A stretch of 64,000 bases of DNA from an uncultured delta proteobacterium (GTDB taxonomy: Bacteria > Myxococcota > Myxococcia > Myxococcales > 40CM-4-68-19), in the NCBI GenBank assembly GCA_903911145.1, contig CAIWCD010000001.1:62001-126000 (forward strand), written 5' to 3'. A program made the position numbers and the translations under genes. Below, piece by piece: positions 39,508-48,993 of this stretch. The notes beneath the pieces are model-generated. The model did not search any database, was not told where the DNA came from, and was given only the letters and a program-made list of their open reading frames with translations. How positions within the stretch are numbered: position 1 is the stretch's first letter; every line of letters starts with the position of its first letter.

Positions 39508-40064
39508 TGGAGAAGCTCAAGCGCCTCTTGCGCGACGCCTCGGAGTATCTCGCCGCGGCATCTCCGCGCGAGAAGCGGCTGGTGCTGCTCGCGGCGAGCG
39601 CCGTCATCGGGATGATTCTCTTCATCACGTTCGCGAGCATCTCCTCGGCGATCCAGAAGAAGCAGGATTCTCTCGAAGAGAAGCAGCTCGCGTTCGAGAA
39701 GGTGCGCCGCCTTGCCGCCGACTACAGCGTGCGCGAGCAGGAGCGGCAGATGCTGGAGGCGAAATTGCGCCAGAGCCCACCAGCACTGATGAGCTTCGTC
39801 GACGGACTCGCCAAGAGCGAGGGCATCGAGATCGGCAGCATGAGCAACAACGGCGTTGTCAGCGGAGGCAAGGACGGCAAGCCGCGCGAGAACTCGGTCG
39901 AGGTGAATCTCGGGAAGATCCCGCAGGAGAAGCTCACGCACCTGCTCGACGCGATCGAGAAGAGCCCGGGCGTGGTGCGCGTGCGCCGCCTGCGCGTTCG
40001 CAAGTCGTCGGACAACAAAGAGACGCTCGACGTGACCTTACGAATTTCCAGCTGGGGTGAGTAA
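39507..40064 (+). CDS. gspM: Type II secretion protein GspM (PilO-like)
   Basis: A 185-residue inner-membrane protein. A basic cytoplasmic start (MEKLKRLLRDASEYLAAASP) precedes one membrane helix (LVLLAASAVIGMILFITFAS), a short coiled coil (residues 48-85) and a ferredoxin-like domain (SFVDGLAKSEGIEIGSMS, VEVNLGKIPQEKLTHLL). This is the GspM/PilO plan, which pairs with the GspL periplasmic domain. The ATG overlaps the gspL stop (TAATG). Confidence 0.9.
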   Translation: MEKLKRLLRDASEYLAAASPREKRLVLLAASAVIGMILFITFASISSAIQKKQDSLEEKQLAFEKVRRLAADYSVREQERQMLEAKLRQSPPALMSFVDGLAKSEGIEIGSMSNNGVVSGGKDGKPRENSVEVNLGKIPQEKLTHLLDAIEKSPGVVRVRRLRVRKSSDNKETLDVTLRISSWGE

Positions 40065-40983
40065 CGTGGTCGACACCGCCGCTCCATTCCTCGCGCGCAG
40101 TCCACGGTTGCGCAAGGCACTCGCGCCGCTGCTCTTCGTCGTCGCGCTGCTCTTCTTTCTCTTCCAGACGTTTCCCTACGAGACGCTCTCGCAGCGCATC
40201 GTGAGCGAAGCGCGCACGGCCGGATACGACCTCTCGATTGGCACCCTCTCGCACGCGGGGCTGCTCGGGCTGTCGGCGACCGACGTGCACATCAAGTCGA
40301 TCAACGCCGACGCACCGGGCGGTCCGCTGGAGCTCAAGCTCGAGAAGCTGGTGCTCAAGCCGGAGCTGCTCGGCCTGGTCCTGCGGCGCACGGCTGTCGC
40401 ATTCAATGTCGAGGCCTACGGCGGCAACGCCCACGGGCTTGTGCGTGTCTCGAACGATCCGAAAGCGCCGGGCCTGAGCGCGCTCCAGCTCACTGCCGAT
40501 GCGTTCGATCTCAAGTCGCTGCCGCCCTCTCTCGTCGAGGGGATCGAGATGATCGGCCAGCTCGGCATCCAGGCTGACGTCTCGTCGCTGCAGGCGCTCG
40601 AAGGATCGGCCGGCACCATCTCGTTTGCACTCAAAGGATCGGCGCTGGTCAAGGGAATGGTGATGGGCTTCCCGCTTCCCAAGGTGATGCTCGGAGATCT
40701 GACGGGGAGCATGGCGATCGACAAGGGACTCGCGAAGCTCGAGAAGATGCAGCTGCGCGGCGGAGACGTCGACGCGGAGTTCGAGGGGAGCGTCCGCCTC
40801 AAGCCGCTGCTGATGGCATCGCAGGCCGACCTCAAAGTGCATCTCAAGCCGAAGGACAGCTGGCTCGATGCCAATCCGCTCGTCAAAGGCAGCATGGGAT
40901 TTCTCGGTCCCAAGCAGGGCGACGGCTACTGGGTCACCGTGACCGGACCGCTCTCGCACATGACGCCGCGGCCGGGCAAGTAA
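40057..40983 (+). CDS. gspN: Type II secretion protein GspN
   Basis: A 308-residue inner-membrane protein with one N-terminal helix (LAPLLFVVALLFFLFQTFP) and a periplasmic beta-rich domain with AsmA/GspN-like repeats (LELKLEKLVLKPELLGLVL, FALKGSALVKGMVMGFPLP, DLTGSMAIDKGLAKLEKM). GspN is present in only some type II systems; this longer type is found in deltaproteobacterial operons. The GTG at 40057 overlaps the gspM end by 8 bases. It is the last gene of the operon, followed by a hairpin. Confidence 0.85.
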   Translation: MSNVVDTAAPFLARSPRLRKALAPLLFVVALLFFLFQTFPYETLSQRIVSEARTAGYDLSIGTLSHAGLLGLSATDVHIKSINADAPGGPLELKLEKLVLKPELLGLVLRRTAVAFNVEAYGGNAHGLVRVSNDPKAPGLSALQLTADAFDLKSLPPSLVEGIEMIGQLGIQADVSSLQALEGSAGTISFALKGSALVKGMVMGFPLPKVMLGDLTGSMAIDKGLAKLEKMQLRGGDVDAEFEGSVRLKPLLMASQADLKVHLKPKDSWLDANPLVKGSMGFLGPKQGDGYWVTVTGPLSHMTPRPGK

Positions 40984-40985
40984 TG

Positions 40986-41014
40986 CGCAAGGCCGCGCCC
41001 AGAGCGGCTTTGCG
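40986..41014 (+). terminator. Hairpin at the end of the gsp operon
   Basis: Arms CGCAAGGCCGC and GCGGCTTTGCG (11 bp with one G-T pair) enclose 7 bases, 3 bases after the gspN stop. No T-tract follows, so the termination role is uncertain. Confidence 0.5.
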
Positions 41015-41041
41015 GGATTCGGCGAGACACACGTCTTCTCG

Positions 41042-42013
41042 ATGAACCACGACGACGAGAGCGGACTCAAGGCGATCGCCGCGGCAGCATCCGTGCGCAG
41101 CGTCGCGCCGCCAGCGCTCTGCGGGCCGTTGCGCGTCGAGGTGAGCGACCGGACGTTTCACGATCCAGGCCGTTCGCGCGACGTGCCCGCGAGGATCCAT
41201 CTTCCCGTCTGCACGGCGCCGGTTCCTCTCGTCATCTTCTCGCACGGCCTCGGAGGCTCCCGCACAGGCTACGCGCAGCTCGCCCGGGCCTGGGCCTCGC
41301 ACGGGATCGCGGTCGTGCTCCCGTCGCACGCGGGGAGCGATGGAGCGATCTTCCAGAAGCTGCGTTCACCCGCGAAGGTGATGCGGGCCGCGCTTGAAGA
41401 CACGAAGAACTGGGAAGCGCGACCGGCCGACATCTCCTTCGTCATCGACGAACTGACGCGCTTGACCTTGCTGGGCGCGGACGAGCCGCTCGCCGGCAGG
41501 TTCGACCTCTCGCGCATCGGTGTCGGCGGCCACTCGTTCGGCGCCTGGACCGTCTCTGCCGTCGCCGGAGCGCGTGTGACATTTCCGGGTGAACTGTCAC
41601 ATCGCGCGCTGGCCGACCCGAGACCAGTCGCATTCCTCGCGATGTCGCCGACGGTCTACGACGAGCGCGGCCAGTCGTCAGGTTCGTGGGGCTCAATCGA
41701 GAGGCCGCTGCTGGTGATGACCGGGACGAAGGACAACACCCTCGACGGGCAGAGCTACGAAGAGAGGCTCGTGCCGTTCCGCGATCTTCCTGCAGGCGAC
41801 AAGTGGCTGCTGGTCATCGAGGGAGCCGAGCACCTCACGTTCTCCGGCGGCACCGCGTTCAAGCCCGTGAGCGCGCCGATGGAGCGGGCGATTGAAGAGG
41901 CGAGTCTGGCGTTCTGGGATGCCGAACTGCGCGCCGATGATCGCGCCCGCGCGCTCCTCCAGCCTGCGTCTCTCTCGGCGGAGGGTGTTCGAGTCCACGT
42001 CGAAACGAAGTGA
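41042..42013 (+). CDS. Alpha/beta hydrolase (dienelactone hydrolase / PAF acetylhydrolase-like)
   Basis: A 323-residue hydrolase. The oxyanion region VPLVIFSHGLGGSRTGY and nucleophile elbow GVGGHSFGAW (Ser165) match the platelet-activating-factor acetylhydrolase-like/dienelactone group. The acid is likely Asp in MTGTKDNTL and the base His in EGAEHLTFSG. There is no clear signal peptide, so it is probably cytoplasmic and not a substrate of the secretion system just upstream. It would cleave an ester; the substrate is unknown. It begins 58 bases after gspN and converges on pyrF. Confidence 0.82.
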   Translation: MNHDDESGLKAIAAAASVRSVAPPALCGPLRVEVSDRTFHDPGRSRDVPARIHLPVCTAPVPLVIFSHGLGGSRTGYAQLARAWASHGIAVVLPSHAGSDGAIFQKLRSPAKVMRAALEDTKNWEARPADISFVIDELTRLTLLGADEPLAGRFDLSRIGVGGHSFGAWTVSAVAGARVTFPGELSHRALADPRPVAFLAMSPTVYDERGQSSGSWGSIERPLLVMTGTKDNTLDGQSYEERLVPFRDLPAGDKWLLVIEGAEHLTFSGGTAFKPVSAPMERAIEEASLAFWDAELRADDRARALLQPASLSAEGVRVHVETK

Positions 42014-42027
42014 ACGTTGGCTTCAGT

Positions 42028-42042
42028 ATTCAAACTTTGAAT
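42028..42042. terminator. AT-rich hairpin between convergent genes
   Basis: Perfect arms ATTCAAA and TTTGAAT flank one base in the 47-bp gap between the hydrolase and pyrF. It may end either transcript, but it lacks a GC core and T-tract. Confidence 0.3.
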
Positions 42043-42060
42043 CCAGATTCACTTCAAGCT

Positions 42061-42828
42061 CTACGCCGCGGAGATCTCCTGCGCAATCGCCTCTGCGGCC
42101 GCAGCAGGATCGCTCGCATCGCGAAGCGGCCGGCCGATCACCAGCCAGTCCGCTCCAGCGCGCACAGTCTCTGCGGGCGTTCCGACGCGCTTCTGATCGC
42201 CGAGCGCCGCGCCCACAGGACGCACTCCCGGCACCACCAGCAGAGGGTCCCGCCCGAGCTCCGCGCGCAGCAGCGCAACCTCGTGCGGCGAACAGACGAG
42301 GCCATCGGCGCCGGCTCTCACCGCGAGTCGCGCGAGCCGCAAAGCCGCGTCCCGCGCGGGCGCGCGCATGCCGATCGAATCCAGCTCGGCATCTCCGAGC
42401 GAGGTGAGCACCGTGACCGCGAGCAACTTCGGTGTCGGAAGATTGGCTGCGCGCGCGCCTGCCTCGAGCCCCCGCTTCGCGGCCGCAATCATCTCCGCGC
42501 CGCCGCTGGCGTGAATCGTCACCAAAGCCGCGCCCAGTGCACCGGCGCCGCGCGACGCGCTCTCCACCGTCTGCGGAATGTCGTGCAGCTTGAGGTCGAG
42601 AAAGATCGGCGTGCCGAACTTCGCAAGCGCATCGATCGAGGCGCGGCCGTGCGCCACGAACAGCTCGAGACCGACCTTGAAGAGCCCGACCTTCCCGGCA
42701 AGCTTCTGGGCAAGCACGGCCGCACTCTGCGGATCGGGAAGATCAAGCGCAGCGCAGATGCGCGCGTGCGCGTCTGTCGGACGAACGAGAGCTGCGCGGC
42801 CGGTCTCACTCTGCGATGCGCTGCCCAT
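42061..42828 (-). CDS. pyrF: Orotidine 5'-phosphate decarboxylase
   Basis: A 255-residue TIM-barrel enzyme that makes UMP from OMP, the last step of pyrimidine synthesis. The catalytic tetrad motif is intact: DLKLHDIP with Asp78, Lys80 and Asp83. [23 protein letters not shown] and [11 protein letters not shown] are the other conserved strands. GAGG lies 8 bases before the ATG. It follows proS by 18 bases on the same strand, so the two are probably co-transcribed. Confidence 0.95.
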   Translation of the reverse strand: MGSASQSETGRAALVRPTDAHARICAALDLPDPQSAAVLAQKLAGKVGLFKVGLELFVAHGRASIDALAKFGTPIFLDLKLHDIPQTVESASRGAGALGAALVTIHASGGAEMIAAAKRGLEAGARAANLPTPKLLAVTVLTSLGDAELDSIGMRAPARDAALRLARLAVRAGADGLVCSPHEVALLRAELGRDPLLVVPGVRPVGAALGDQKRVGTPAETVRAGADWLVIGRPLRDASDPAAAAEAIAQEISAA

Positions 42829-42846
42829 CGATCGGCCTCTGGCTCG

Positions 42847-44595
42847 CTAGACCGACGCGAGCTTGCCGCCACCGGCGATCACCGCGGCCTTCGCCTTCGC
42901 GACCACCTCCGCGAGAGGAACGAGCGCGACCTCCTTCTCGCCGCGCACCTTCCACTCGATTTTTCCCTCGGCGAGCCCCTTCTTGCCGACGGCGAGTCGC
43001 ACAGGAAGACCGACGAGATCGGCGTCCTTGAACTTCACGCCGGCGCGCTCATCGCGATCATCGAGCAGCACCTCGACACCCGCGGCCGTGAGCTCGCGAT
43101 AGAGCGTCTCGGCCGCGTTGCGCACCTCTTCGTCCTGCATCTGCAGCGGCAACAGCGCGAGATGAAACGGCGCAATGCTCATCGGCCAGCGGATGCCGTC
43201 AGCATCGTGATGCAGCTCGACCGCACCTGCGAGGATGCGCTCGACGCCGATGCCGTAGCTCCCCATGATGATCGGCTGCTCCTTGCCCGCCTCATCGAGG
43301 ACCTTGGCGCCCATGCTCTCCGAGTAGCGCGTGCCGAGCTTGAAGATGTGGCCGACCTCGAGCGCCTTGCCGACGACGAGTGCCTTGCCGCACTTCGGGC
43401 ACCCTTCTCCCTCGAGAACCTGGCGCAGATCGAACGACGTCGCGTGCTTGAGATCGCGCACGACAGAGACGTTGCGCAAGTGGAACCCGTCCTTGTTCGC
43501 GCCCGTCACCATCCCCGACAGGCCCGCGAGGCGAGCGTCGATGAAGACGCGCAGATCGTTTGTGTTCAAACCAATTCCGCCGAGCGATCCAGGCTTCGCG
43601 CCCATCCACTTGACGATCTCTTCGGGATGCGCCGGACGCACCTCGCTCGCGCCAGAGGCCGTCTGCAGCTTCGCCTCGTTGAGCTGATCGTCGCCGCGGA
43701 TGATCGCGACGAGCGGCTTTCCATCGCCGACGTAGACGAGCGACTTGAGCTGCTTGCGCGCACCGTGCCCGTACGGCTGGCGCTGCAGCGCTTCGATGGT
43801 CACCACGCCCGGCGTCGCAAACTCCTCGAGCGGCAAGAGCGCGCCATCCGGTGCGGCGTAGACGTCGGGCGTCTCGATCTTGCTCGTCGCCTTCTCGGTG
43901 TTCGCCGCGTAGCCGCAATCCGAGCAGCTCGCGATCAGATCCTCGCCCGCGTCGGTGCGCACCATGAACTCGGTCGAGCCGCTGCCGCCCATCGCTCCCG
44001 AGTGCGCATCGACCTGCACCGTCTGCAAGCCGCAGCGCCCGAAGATCTTCTCGTACGCATGCCGGTGCGCCTCGAACGACGCATCGAGCCCCTCGCGCGT
44101 CAGGTCGAACGAGTAGCTGTCCTTCATCGTGAACTGCCGCACGCGCAAGAGCCCGCTCTTCGGTCGCGCCTCGTCGCGGAACTTCGTCTGGATCTGGTAC
44201 CAGCTCTGCGGCAGCTGCCGGTACGAGCGCAGCTCCGTGCGCGCGATGAAGGTGAAGACCTCCTCGTGCGTCATCGCCAGACAGAAGTCGGCGCCCTTGC
44301 GATCCTTGAGGCGGAACATGTTGTCGCCCATCACCGACCAGCGCCCCGACTCCTCCCAGATCTCTCGAGGAGAGAGCGCGGGCAGATAGAACTCCTGCGC
44401 GCCGATCGCGTTCATCTCGCTGCGCACGATCTCGGTGATCTTGAGCAGAGCGCGCTGCGCGAGCGGCAGCATCGAGTAGATGCCCGCCGAGAGCTGGCGG
44501 ATGAACCCGCCGCGCACGAGCAACTGGTGGCTGACGACCTGCGCGTCAGTGGGAACTTCCTTGAGCGTCGGGACGAACGATTTCGAGAGACGCAT
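42847..44595 (-). CDS. proS: Prolyl-tRNA synthetase, bacterial type with editing domain
   Basis: A 582-residue class II synthetase. The start [19 protein letters not shown] is typical. Motif 2 lies in [23 protein letters not shown] cut short here as [13 protein letters not shown] and QFTMKDSY; motif 3 is [11 protein letters not shown]. Between them sits the YbaK-type insertion that clears mischarged Ala-tRNA (about residues 235-390). The C-terminal anticodon-binding domain has [26 protein letters not shown] lies 6 bases before the ATG at 44595. It starts 3 bases after the stop of the thioredoxin lipoprotein gene, so the two are coupled. Confidence 0.97.
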   Translation of the reverse strand: MRLSKSFVPTLKEVPTDAQVVSHQLLVRGGFIRQLSAGIYSMLPLAQRALLKITEIVRSEMNAIGAQEFYLPALSPREIWEESGRWSVMGDNMFRLKDRKGADFCLAMTHEEVFTFIARTELRSYRQLPQSWYQIQTKFRDEARPKSGLLRVRQFTMKDSYSFDLTREGLDASFEAHRHAYEKIFGRCGLQTVQVDAHSGAMGGSGSTEFMVRTDAGEDLIASCSDCGYAANTEKATSKIETPDVYAAPDGALLPLEEFATPGVVTIEALQRQPYGHGARKQLKSLVYVGDGKPLVAIIRGDDQLNEAKLQTASGASEVRPAHPEEIVKWMGAKPGSLGGIGLNTNDLRVFIDARLAGLSGMVTGANKDGFHLRNVSVVRDLKHATSFDLRQVLEGEGCPKCGKALVVGKALEVGHIFKLGTRYSESMGAKVLDEAGKEQPIIMGSYGIGVERILAGAVELHHDADGIRWPMSIAPFHLALLPLQMQDEEVRNAAETLYRELTAAGVEVLLDDRDERAGVKFKDADLVGLPVRLAVGKKGLAEGKIEWKVRGEKEVALVPLAEVVAKAKAAVIAGGGKLASV

Positions 44596-44597
44596 GA

Positions 44598-45683
44598 TTA
44601 CCCTCCCGCGATTTCGCGATCGATCACGACCTTGAACTCCTCGAACGGCACCGCGCCGTTGATGAACTGGCCGTTGACGAAGTAGGCCGGAGTCCCCTCG
44701 ACGCCCGCTTCGCTGCCGGCCTTCTGATCGAGCGCGACCGCGGCCTTCTTCGCACCGCCGTCGAGGCAGGCATCGAACTTCGCCGCGTCGAGGCCCGCGA
44801 TTGCGTGCGCCGTAGCCTTGAGATCCTCGACAGCAAGCTTCTTCTGGTCGCCGAACATCTTGTCGTGCATCTCCCAGAACTTGCCCTGATCCGCGGCGCA
44901 CGCACCCGCCTCCGCGGCCTTCTCTGCGAACGGATGGAACGAGAGCGGGAAGTTGCGGAACACCACGCGGACCTTGCCCGGATACTCCTTGAGCAGCCGC
45001 TCCTCGGTGGGCACCGACTTCGAGCAGTACGGGCACTGGAAGTCGCTGAAGATCACCACCGTGATCTTGGCGTTGTCGGGGCCGCGCGCAGGCCCGGTCG
45101 CCTCGACTTCGATGCGCGGGAGCACGGGCGGCGCGAGCGCGAGCTTCACTCCGTGCTTGGCCTTGAGCTGATCGAGCAGCACGGTGAGCTTCTTCCGCGC
45201 CGCGTCCTTCTTCATGTAGTCGATGATCTGCCCCGACATGTCGTCGAACGAGTGGCCCTGCATCTCGGCCATGTGCTCAGCGAAGAAGGCCTTCGCGTCC
45301 GCGTCGCTCGGCGCGGGCACCGACCCGATGAAATCCTTCGCGAACCACTCGTCGAGCGACTTGCCTGCGGCCTTCGCCTCGCCCTCGAGCAGGCGATTGG
45401 AGATCAGCTCCTCGAGCGCGCCCTTGCGAAGATCGTAGACCTTCGTGAGGTACTCGGTGGTCGCCTGCCGGACCTTGCTGCCGACCGCCTTGTCAAGGTC
45501 GCCATAGGTGATCGCCTGGCCGTCGATGGTCGCGACCTGCGTGCCCAGGTCGACATCGGTGGATCCCTTCGCTGCCTGCGTCTGCGCGGGCGGCGGCGTG
45601 CGGGAGGCGTTGCTGGCGTTGCTGCAAGCGAGCGCGCCGACGAGGCAGAGCGCTGCGGCGAGGTGCAATCGGCGGCTCTTCAT
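44598..45683 (-). CDS. DsbA-type thioredoxin lipoprotein with SurA-like N-terminal domain
   Basis: A 361-residue exported protein. The signal sequence ends LCLVGALAC with Cys20 as a possible lipidation site (imperfect lipobox). Residues 45-175 resemble the N-terminal domain of SurA/PrsA-type chaperones ([37 protein letters not shown]). Residues 195-361 are a DsbA-like thioredoxin fold with the active site FQCPYCSK (Cys217, Cys220) and cis-Pro in [11 protein letters not shown]. It probably forms or shuffles disulfides and holds unfolded clients in the periplasm. GGAG precedes the ATG. It is first in the operon with proS and pyrF. Confidence 0.85.
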   Translation of the reverse strand: MKSRRLHLAAALCLVGALACSNASNASRTPPPAQTQAAKGSTDVDLGTQVATIDGQAITYGDLDKAVGSKVRQATTEYLTKVYDLRKGALEELISNRLLEGEAKAAGKSLDEWFAKDFIGSVPAPSDADAKAFFAEHMAEMQGHSFDDMSGQIIDYMKKDAARKKLTVLLDQLKAKHGVKLALAPPVLPRIEVEATGPARGPDNAKITVVIFSDFQCPYCSKSVPTEERLLKEYPGKVRVVFRNFPLSFHPFAEKAAEAGACAADQGKFWEMHDKMFGDQKKLAVEDLKATAHAIAGLDAAKFDACLDGGAKKAAVALDQKAGSEAGVEGTPAYFVNGQFINGAVPFEEFKVVIDREIAGG

Positions 45684-45712
45684 GCGATTCTCCAGAGGGA
45701 TACAGAGCAAAA

Positions 45713-45726
45713 AAGTTGGCCAACTT
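45713..45726. promoter_or_regulatory. 14-bp perfect palindrome in a divergent promoter
   Basis: AAGTTGGCCAACTT lies between the thioredoxin-proS-pyrF operon and the CoA-binding gene, 30 and 48 bases from their starts. A dimeric regulator or a shared core promoter site is possible; the factor is unknown. Confidence 0.4.
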
Positions 45727-45773
45727 AGGGGAGCGGCGAGGCCGGCGTCAACTGCTCGGAAAGTGATGGGGGC

Positions 45774-46220
45774 ATGTCGTTCCAGAACCCGGCTCCAGCT
45801 GAACTTCGCGAGCTCATCGAGCGGTGCAGGACGATCGCGGTGGTCGGCCTCTCGCTCGATCCCGATCGGCCGAGCTACAGCGTCGCGATGTACATGCAGA
45901 GCCACGGATATCGCATCGTGCCGGTGCGTCCGGGTGGCGGCACGGTGCTCGGCGAGAAGGTCTACGAACGCCTCGCCGACATTCCCTTCGCCGTCGACAT
46001 CGTCGATCTCTTCCGGGCGTCGCAGCACGCTGGCGCCCACGTTGACGAGGCGATCTCGCTGCACGCGGCGGCCGTCTGGATGCAGGAGGGCGTCATCGAC
46101 GAAGCCGCGGCAGAGAAGGCGCGTGCGGCCGGACTGACGGTGGTGATGGATCGCTGCCTGCTCAAGGAGCATCGCAAGCTGCACAGCAAAGCGCCGCTGG
46201 TTCAGACTCCGCGCACATAG
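45774..46220 (+). CDS. CoA-binding protein, YccU family
   Basis: A 148-residue Rossmann-fold protein. The segment CRTIAVVGLSLDPDRPSYSVA and YRIVPVRPGGGTVLGEKVYERL match the CoA_binding_2 family, whose members bind CoA but mostly lack a known reaction. IVDLFRASQHAGAHVDEAI and MDRCLLKEH are also conserved features. A G-rich ribosome site precedes the ATG. It diverges from the thioredoxin lipoprotein gene and stands alone. Confidence 0.85.
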   Translation: MSFQNPAPAELRELIERCRTIAVVGLSLDPDRPSYSVAMYMQSHGYRIVPVRPGGGTVLGEKVYERLADIPFAVDIVDLFRASQHAGAHVDEAISLHAAAVWMQEGVIDEAAAEKARAAGLTVVMDRCLLKEHRKLHSKAPLVQTPRT

Positions 46221-46264
46221 TTGCTTTCTACAACTGTTTTGATCGCGCTCGGTGGAGCCACTCC

Positions 46265-48847
46265 TCAGTCCGCGCCCAGTGCGGCCCGCTCCACCAGTTG
46301 CAACCTCGCCGTCTCAGCGTCAAACGGCCTGCCGAAGAGAAATCCCTGAGCGCGCTCGCACCCCAGCGCGCTCAGCTGCGCCGCCTGCGGCAGCGTCTCG
46401 ACACCTTCCGCGACAACCTCGAGGCCGAGCTGCTTTCCCAGGAGCAGAATGGTCTCGATGATGCGCCGGTTCTTCTCGTCGGTGCCCATCGTGCGCACGA
46501 ACGTCACGTCGATCTTGAGCGCGTCGACCGGCATCTGGTGCAGGTAGCTCAAGCTCGAGAAGCCCGTTCCGAAATCGTCGAGGCAGAGGCTGACGCCGAG
46601 CTCCTTCAAGCGGCTCAAGCTCCGGCGCGCCTGCAGCTCATTCTCCACCAGCACCGACTCGGTGATCTCCATCCGCAGCGACCGCGCAGCAAGGCCCGTG
46701 CGCTCGAGGATCGCCGCGACCTGCTCGGCGAGATCTGCCTGGAGTAGCTCGCGCCCGGACAGATTCACCGAAATGGTGAGCGCGGCCGTGCCCGCGTGGA
46801 TCTGCTGGAAGTCGCGCATCTGCGCGCAGGCCTCTTCGAGCACCCAGCGATCGAGGCGACCGATCAGTCCCGTCTCCTCCGCGAGCGGAATGAACTCGCT
46901 CGGAGGAATCGAGCCGCGCACGCGGTGCGGCCAGCGGCAGAGCGCCTCGAACCCGACGATGCGCTCATCGGGCAGCGCGACGATCGGCTGGAAGAATACG
47001 CGCAGCTCTTCGCGATCGATCGCGCGCCGAAGATCGCTCTCCATCTGCAGCACGCCGACGACCTGATCGTGCATTGCCACATCGAAGAGTGCGTGGTGGC
47101 CCGCGCCGTGGCTCTTGGCGCGATACATCGCGATATCGGCGTCGCGCAGCAACTCCTCGCCCGGACGCACAACTGGCCCGGGCGCGTGGAAGACGATGCC
47201 GATGCTCGCGGAGCTGAAGACCTCGGCCGGCCCGAGCTCCGCAGAGAGGTCGAACGGAACCGACAGCTCGCGATGCACGCGCTCCGCAACCCGCGCGGCA
47301 GCGGCAGCATCGGGCACGTCGTCGAAGAGCATGGCGAACTCATCTCCGCCCAGCCGCGCGATCGTATCGCTCTGTCTGCCGAGCCGCTCGAGCCGCCGCG
47401 CGATCTGCACGAGCAGCACGTCACCCGCCCGGTGGCCGAGCGAATCGTTGATGACCTTGAAGCGATCGAGATCGAGAAAGAGCACCGCAAGTCCGCGCCC
47501 AGCCTGGCCCGGAGCAGTGGCGAGCAGCTCCTGGGTGGCCCGCTCCTGCGCGACTTTCAGCCGCTCGAGAAATCGGGCGCGATTGGGAAGTCCCGTCAGT
47601 GCATCGAAGAACGCTGCGTGCCAGAGGTTCCCCTCAGCGCGCGTGCGTTCGGTGACGTCGTTCGCCACCACCAGCCGCGCCGGCGCCCCCGCAAACCCGA
47701 TCCCGTGTGCGCTCATCTCCACGTGCATCGTCTCGCCGGTGGCGGTCCGATGCCGATGCAGCCCCGCCGCGATCGGCGCACCCAGCCCATCGTCCGCAGC
47801 AGGCGCAGCAGCCGCGAGCTGCTCTTCCTCCATGCGGGAAAATTGCTCACGCGAATATCCGTAGCGCCGCACCGCCGCTTCGTTCACCGCGAGAAAACGT
47901 CCGCTCTCCTCGCTCGAGACCCACATCGGGTGCGGACTCGATTCGAACAGCGACCGGTAGCGGGCCTCGGACTGCGCGAGCTGCTCGTGCATCCGCAGCT
48001 GCTCGGTGATGTCGCGCACCGACATCCAGAGCGCGCGCTGCCCGTGATAGGCGACCGTGCCGGCGCTCACCTCGACCACGATCTGCGTCTCGTCACTGCG
48101 CCAGTGGGCCGATTCGAATCGCCCCTGCCCATCTCGCAGCGTCTCCCGCACGCGCGAACGCTCGACGCTCGGCTCATCCCAGAGTCGCGGCAAGGCCAGC
48201 CCGATGAACTCGCTGCGCGTCCAGCCGTAGATCGCGCACGCGCTCGCGTTGGCGTCGAGCACCGTCTCGCTCTCGGGGTCTGCGATGATGAAGCCATCGC
48301 GCGCGTTCTCGAAGAGCGCCCGGTACTCACTCTCGCTGCGCCGCAGCGCCTCGTCGACGGGCCGGCGCCGCAACACGCGACCGAGCTCCATGCCTCCGAA
48401 CGCGAGCAGATCAAGCATCGCATCCGCGGGGCGCTCGGCATCTGTCGAGAAGAATTCGAGCTGCGCGACCAGACTCGCAGACAGCGCGATCGACGCGGAG
48501 AAGCGAGAGCGTGCGCCTGATCGCGACGCCTCTTCGTCTGCGAGTTCGTCCCACTCCGCGTGCGCGGACAGAGCGCGTGCCGGCAGAGACTGGAGGCGAT
48601 GCGATTGCGCAGCGCGGGCGGGACCGTCGAGGTCTGGATCCACGGAGTGCCACGCAGGTGCACCGACGGGAGAACCTGCGCCATCGACAAACGACAAGCG
48701 ACCGGCGAACGATCGAGTCTGCGCACAGAGCGGAGCGAGCGCTGCGAGCAGTGCATCTCGAACTGTTGGCGCCTTGTCCGCAGCGGCGATGAGGTCCGCG
48801 ACGGCCTCGAGCCGCCGCGCTCGATCGTCACGAGCGGCACTCATCAT
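46265..48847 (-). CDS. GAF-like/PAS/PAS/GGDEF/EAL cyclic di-GMP protein
   Basis: An 860-residue signalling protein without membrane helices. An N-terminal GAF-like region is followed by two PAS domains (RRSESEYRALFENARDGF, QSEARYRSLFESSPHPMW). The cyclase domain has RLGGDEFAML with the catalytic GGDEF intact. The phosphodiesterase domain has GFEALCRWPH, DDFGTGFSSLSYL and EVVAEGVET, so both activities may be present; one often controls the other. It could set c-di-GMP level in response to a small ligand, redox state or light. The tandem ATG at 48847/48844 was preferred to a GTG at 48877. The gene lies 146 bases downstream of lpxC on the same strand. Confidence 0.92.
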   Translation of the reverse strand: MMSAARDDRARRLEAVADLIAAADKAPTVRDALLAALAPLCAQTRSFAGRLSFVDGAGSPVGAPAWHSVDPDLDGPARAAQSHRLQSLPARALSAHAEWDELADEEASRSGARSRFSASIALSASLVAQLEFFSTDAERPADAMLDLLAFGGMELGRVLRRRPVDEALRRSESEYRALFENARDGFIIADPESETVLDANASACAIYGWTRSEFIGLALPRLWDEPSVERSRVRETLRDGQGRFESAHWRSDETQIVVEVSAGTVAYHGQRALWMSVRDITEQLRMHEQLAQSEARYRSLFESSPHPMWVSSEESGRFLAVNEAAVRRYGYSREQFSRMEEEQLAAAAPAADDGLGAPIAAGLHRHRTATGETMHVEMSAHGIGFAGAPARLVVANDVTERTRAEGNLWHAAFFDALTGLPNRARFLERLKVAQERATQELLATAPGQAGRGLAVLFLDLDRFKVINDSLGHRAGDVLLVQIARRLERLGRQSDTIARLGGDEFAMLFDDVPDAAAAARVAERVHRELSVPFDLSAELGPAEVFSSASIGIVFHAPGPVVRPGEELLRDADIAMYRAKSHGAGHHALFDVAMHDQVVGVLQMESDLRRAIDREELRVFFQPIVALPDERIVGFEALCRWPHRVRGSIPPSEFIPLAEETGLIGRLDRWVLEEACAQMRDFQQIHAGTAALTISVNLSGRELLQADLAEQVAAILERTGLAARSLRMEITESVLVENELQARRSLSRLKELGVSLCLDDFGTGFSSLSYLHQMPVDALKIDVTFVRTMGTDEKNRRIIETILLLGKQLGLEVVAEGVETLPQAAQLSALGCERAQGFLFGRPFDAETARLQLVERAALGAD

Positions 48848-48993
48848 GGCTGCTTCGTGATCGACGGCGTCCCGCACGAGCCCAGCTTAGACGCAGGAGC
48901 GCGCCTCGCATCAAGCCTTGTGTGAGTGAACGCCAACTTTTTTGGAGTCGTGCGCTGCGTGTTGAAATCCGTACAGCTGCAGCCAAGCCGCCT

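Noticed and set aside
42010-44685. An 891-codon plus-strand frame over pyrF and proS
   Set aside because: Both minus-strand genes are complete and conserved; the plus frame is Arg/His-rich without domains.
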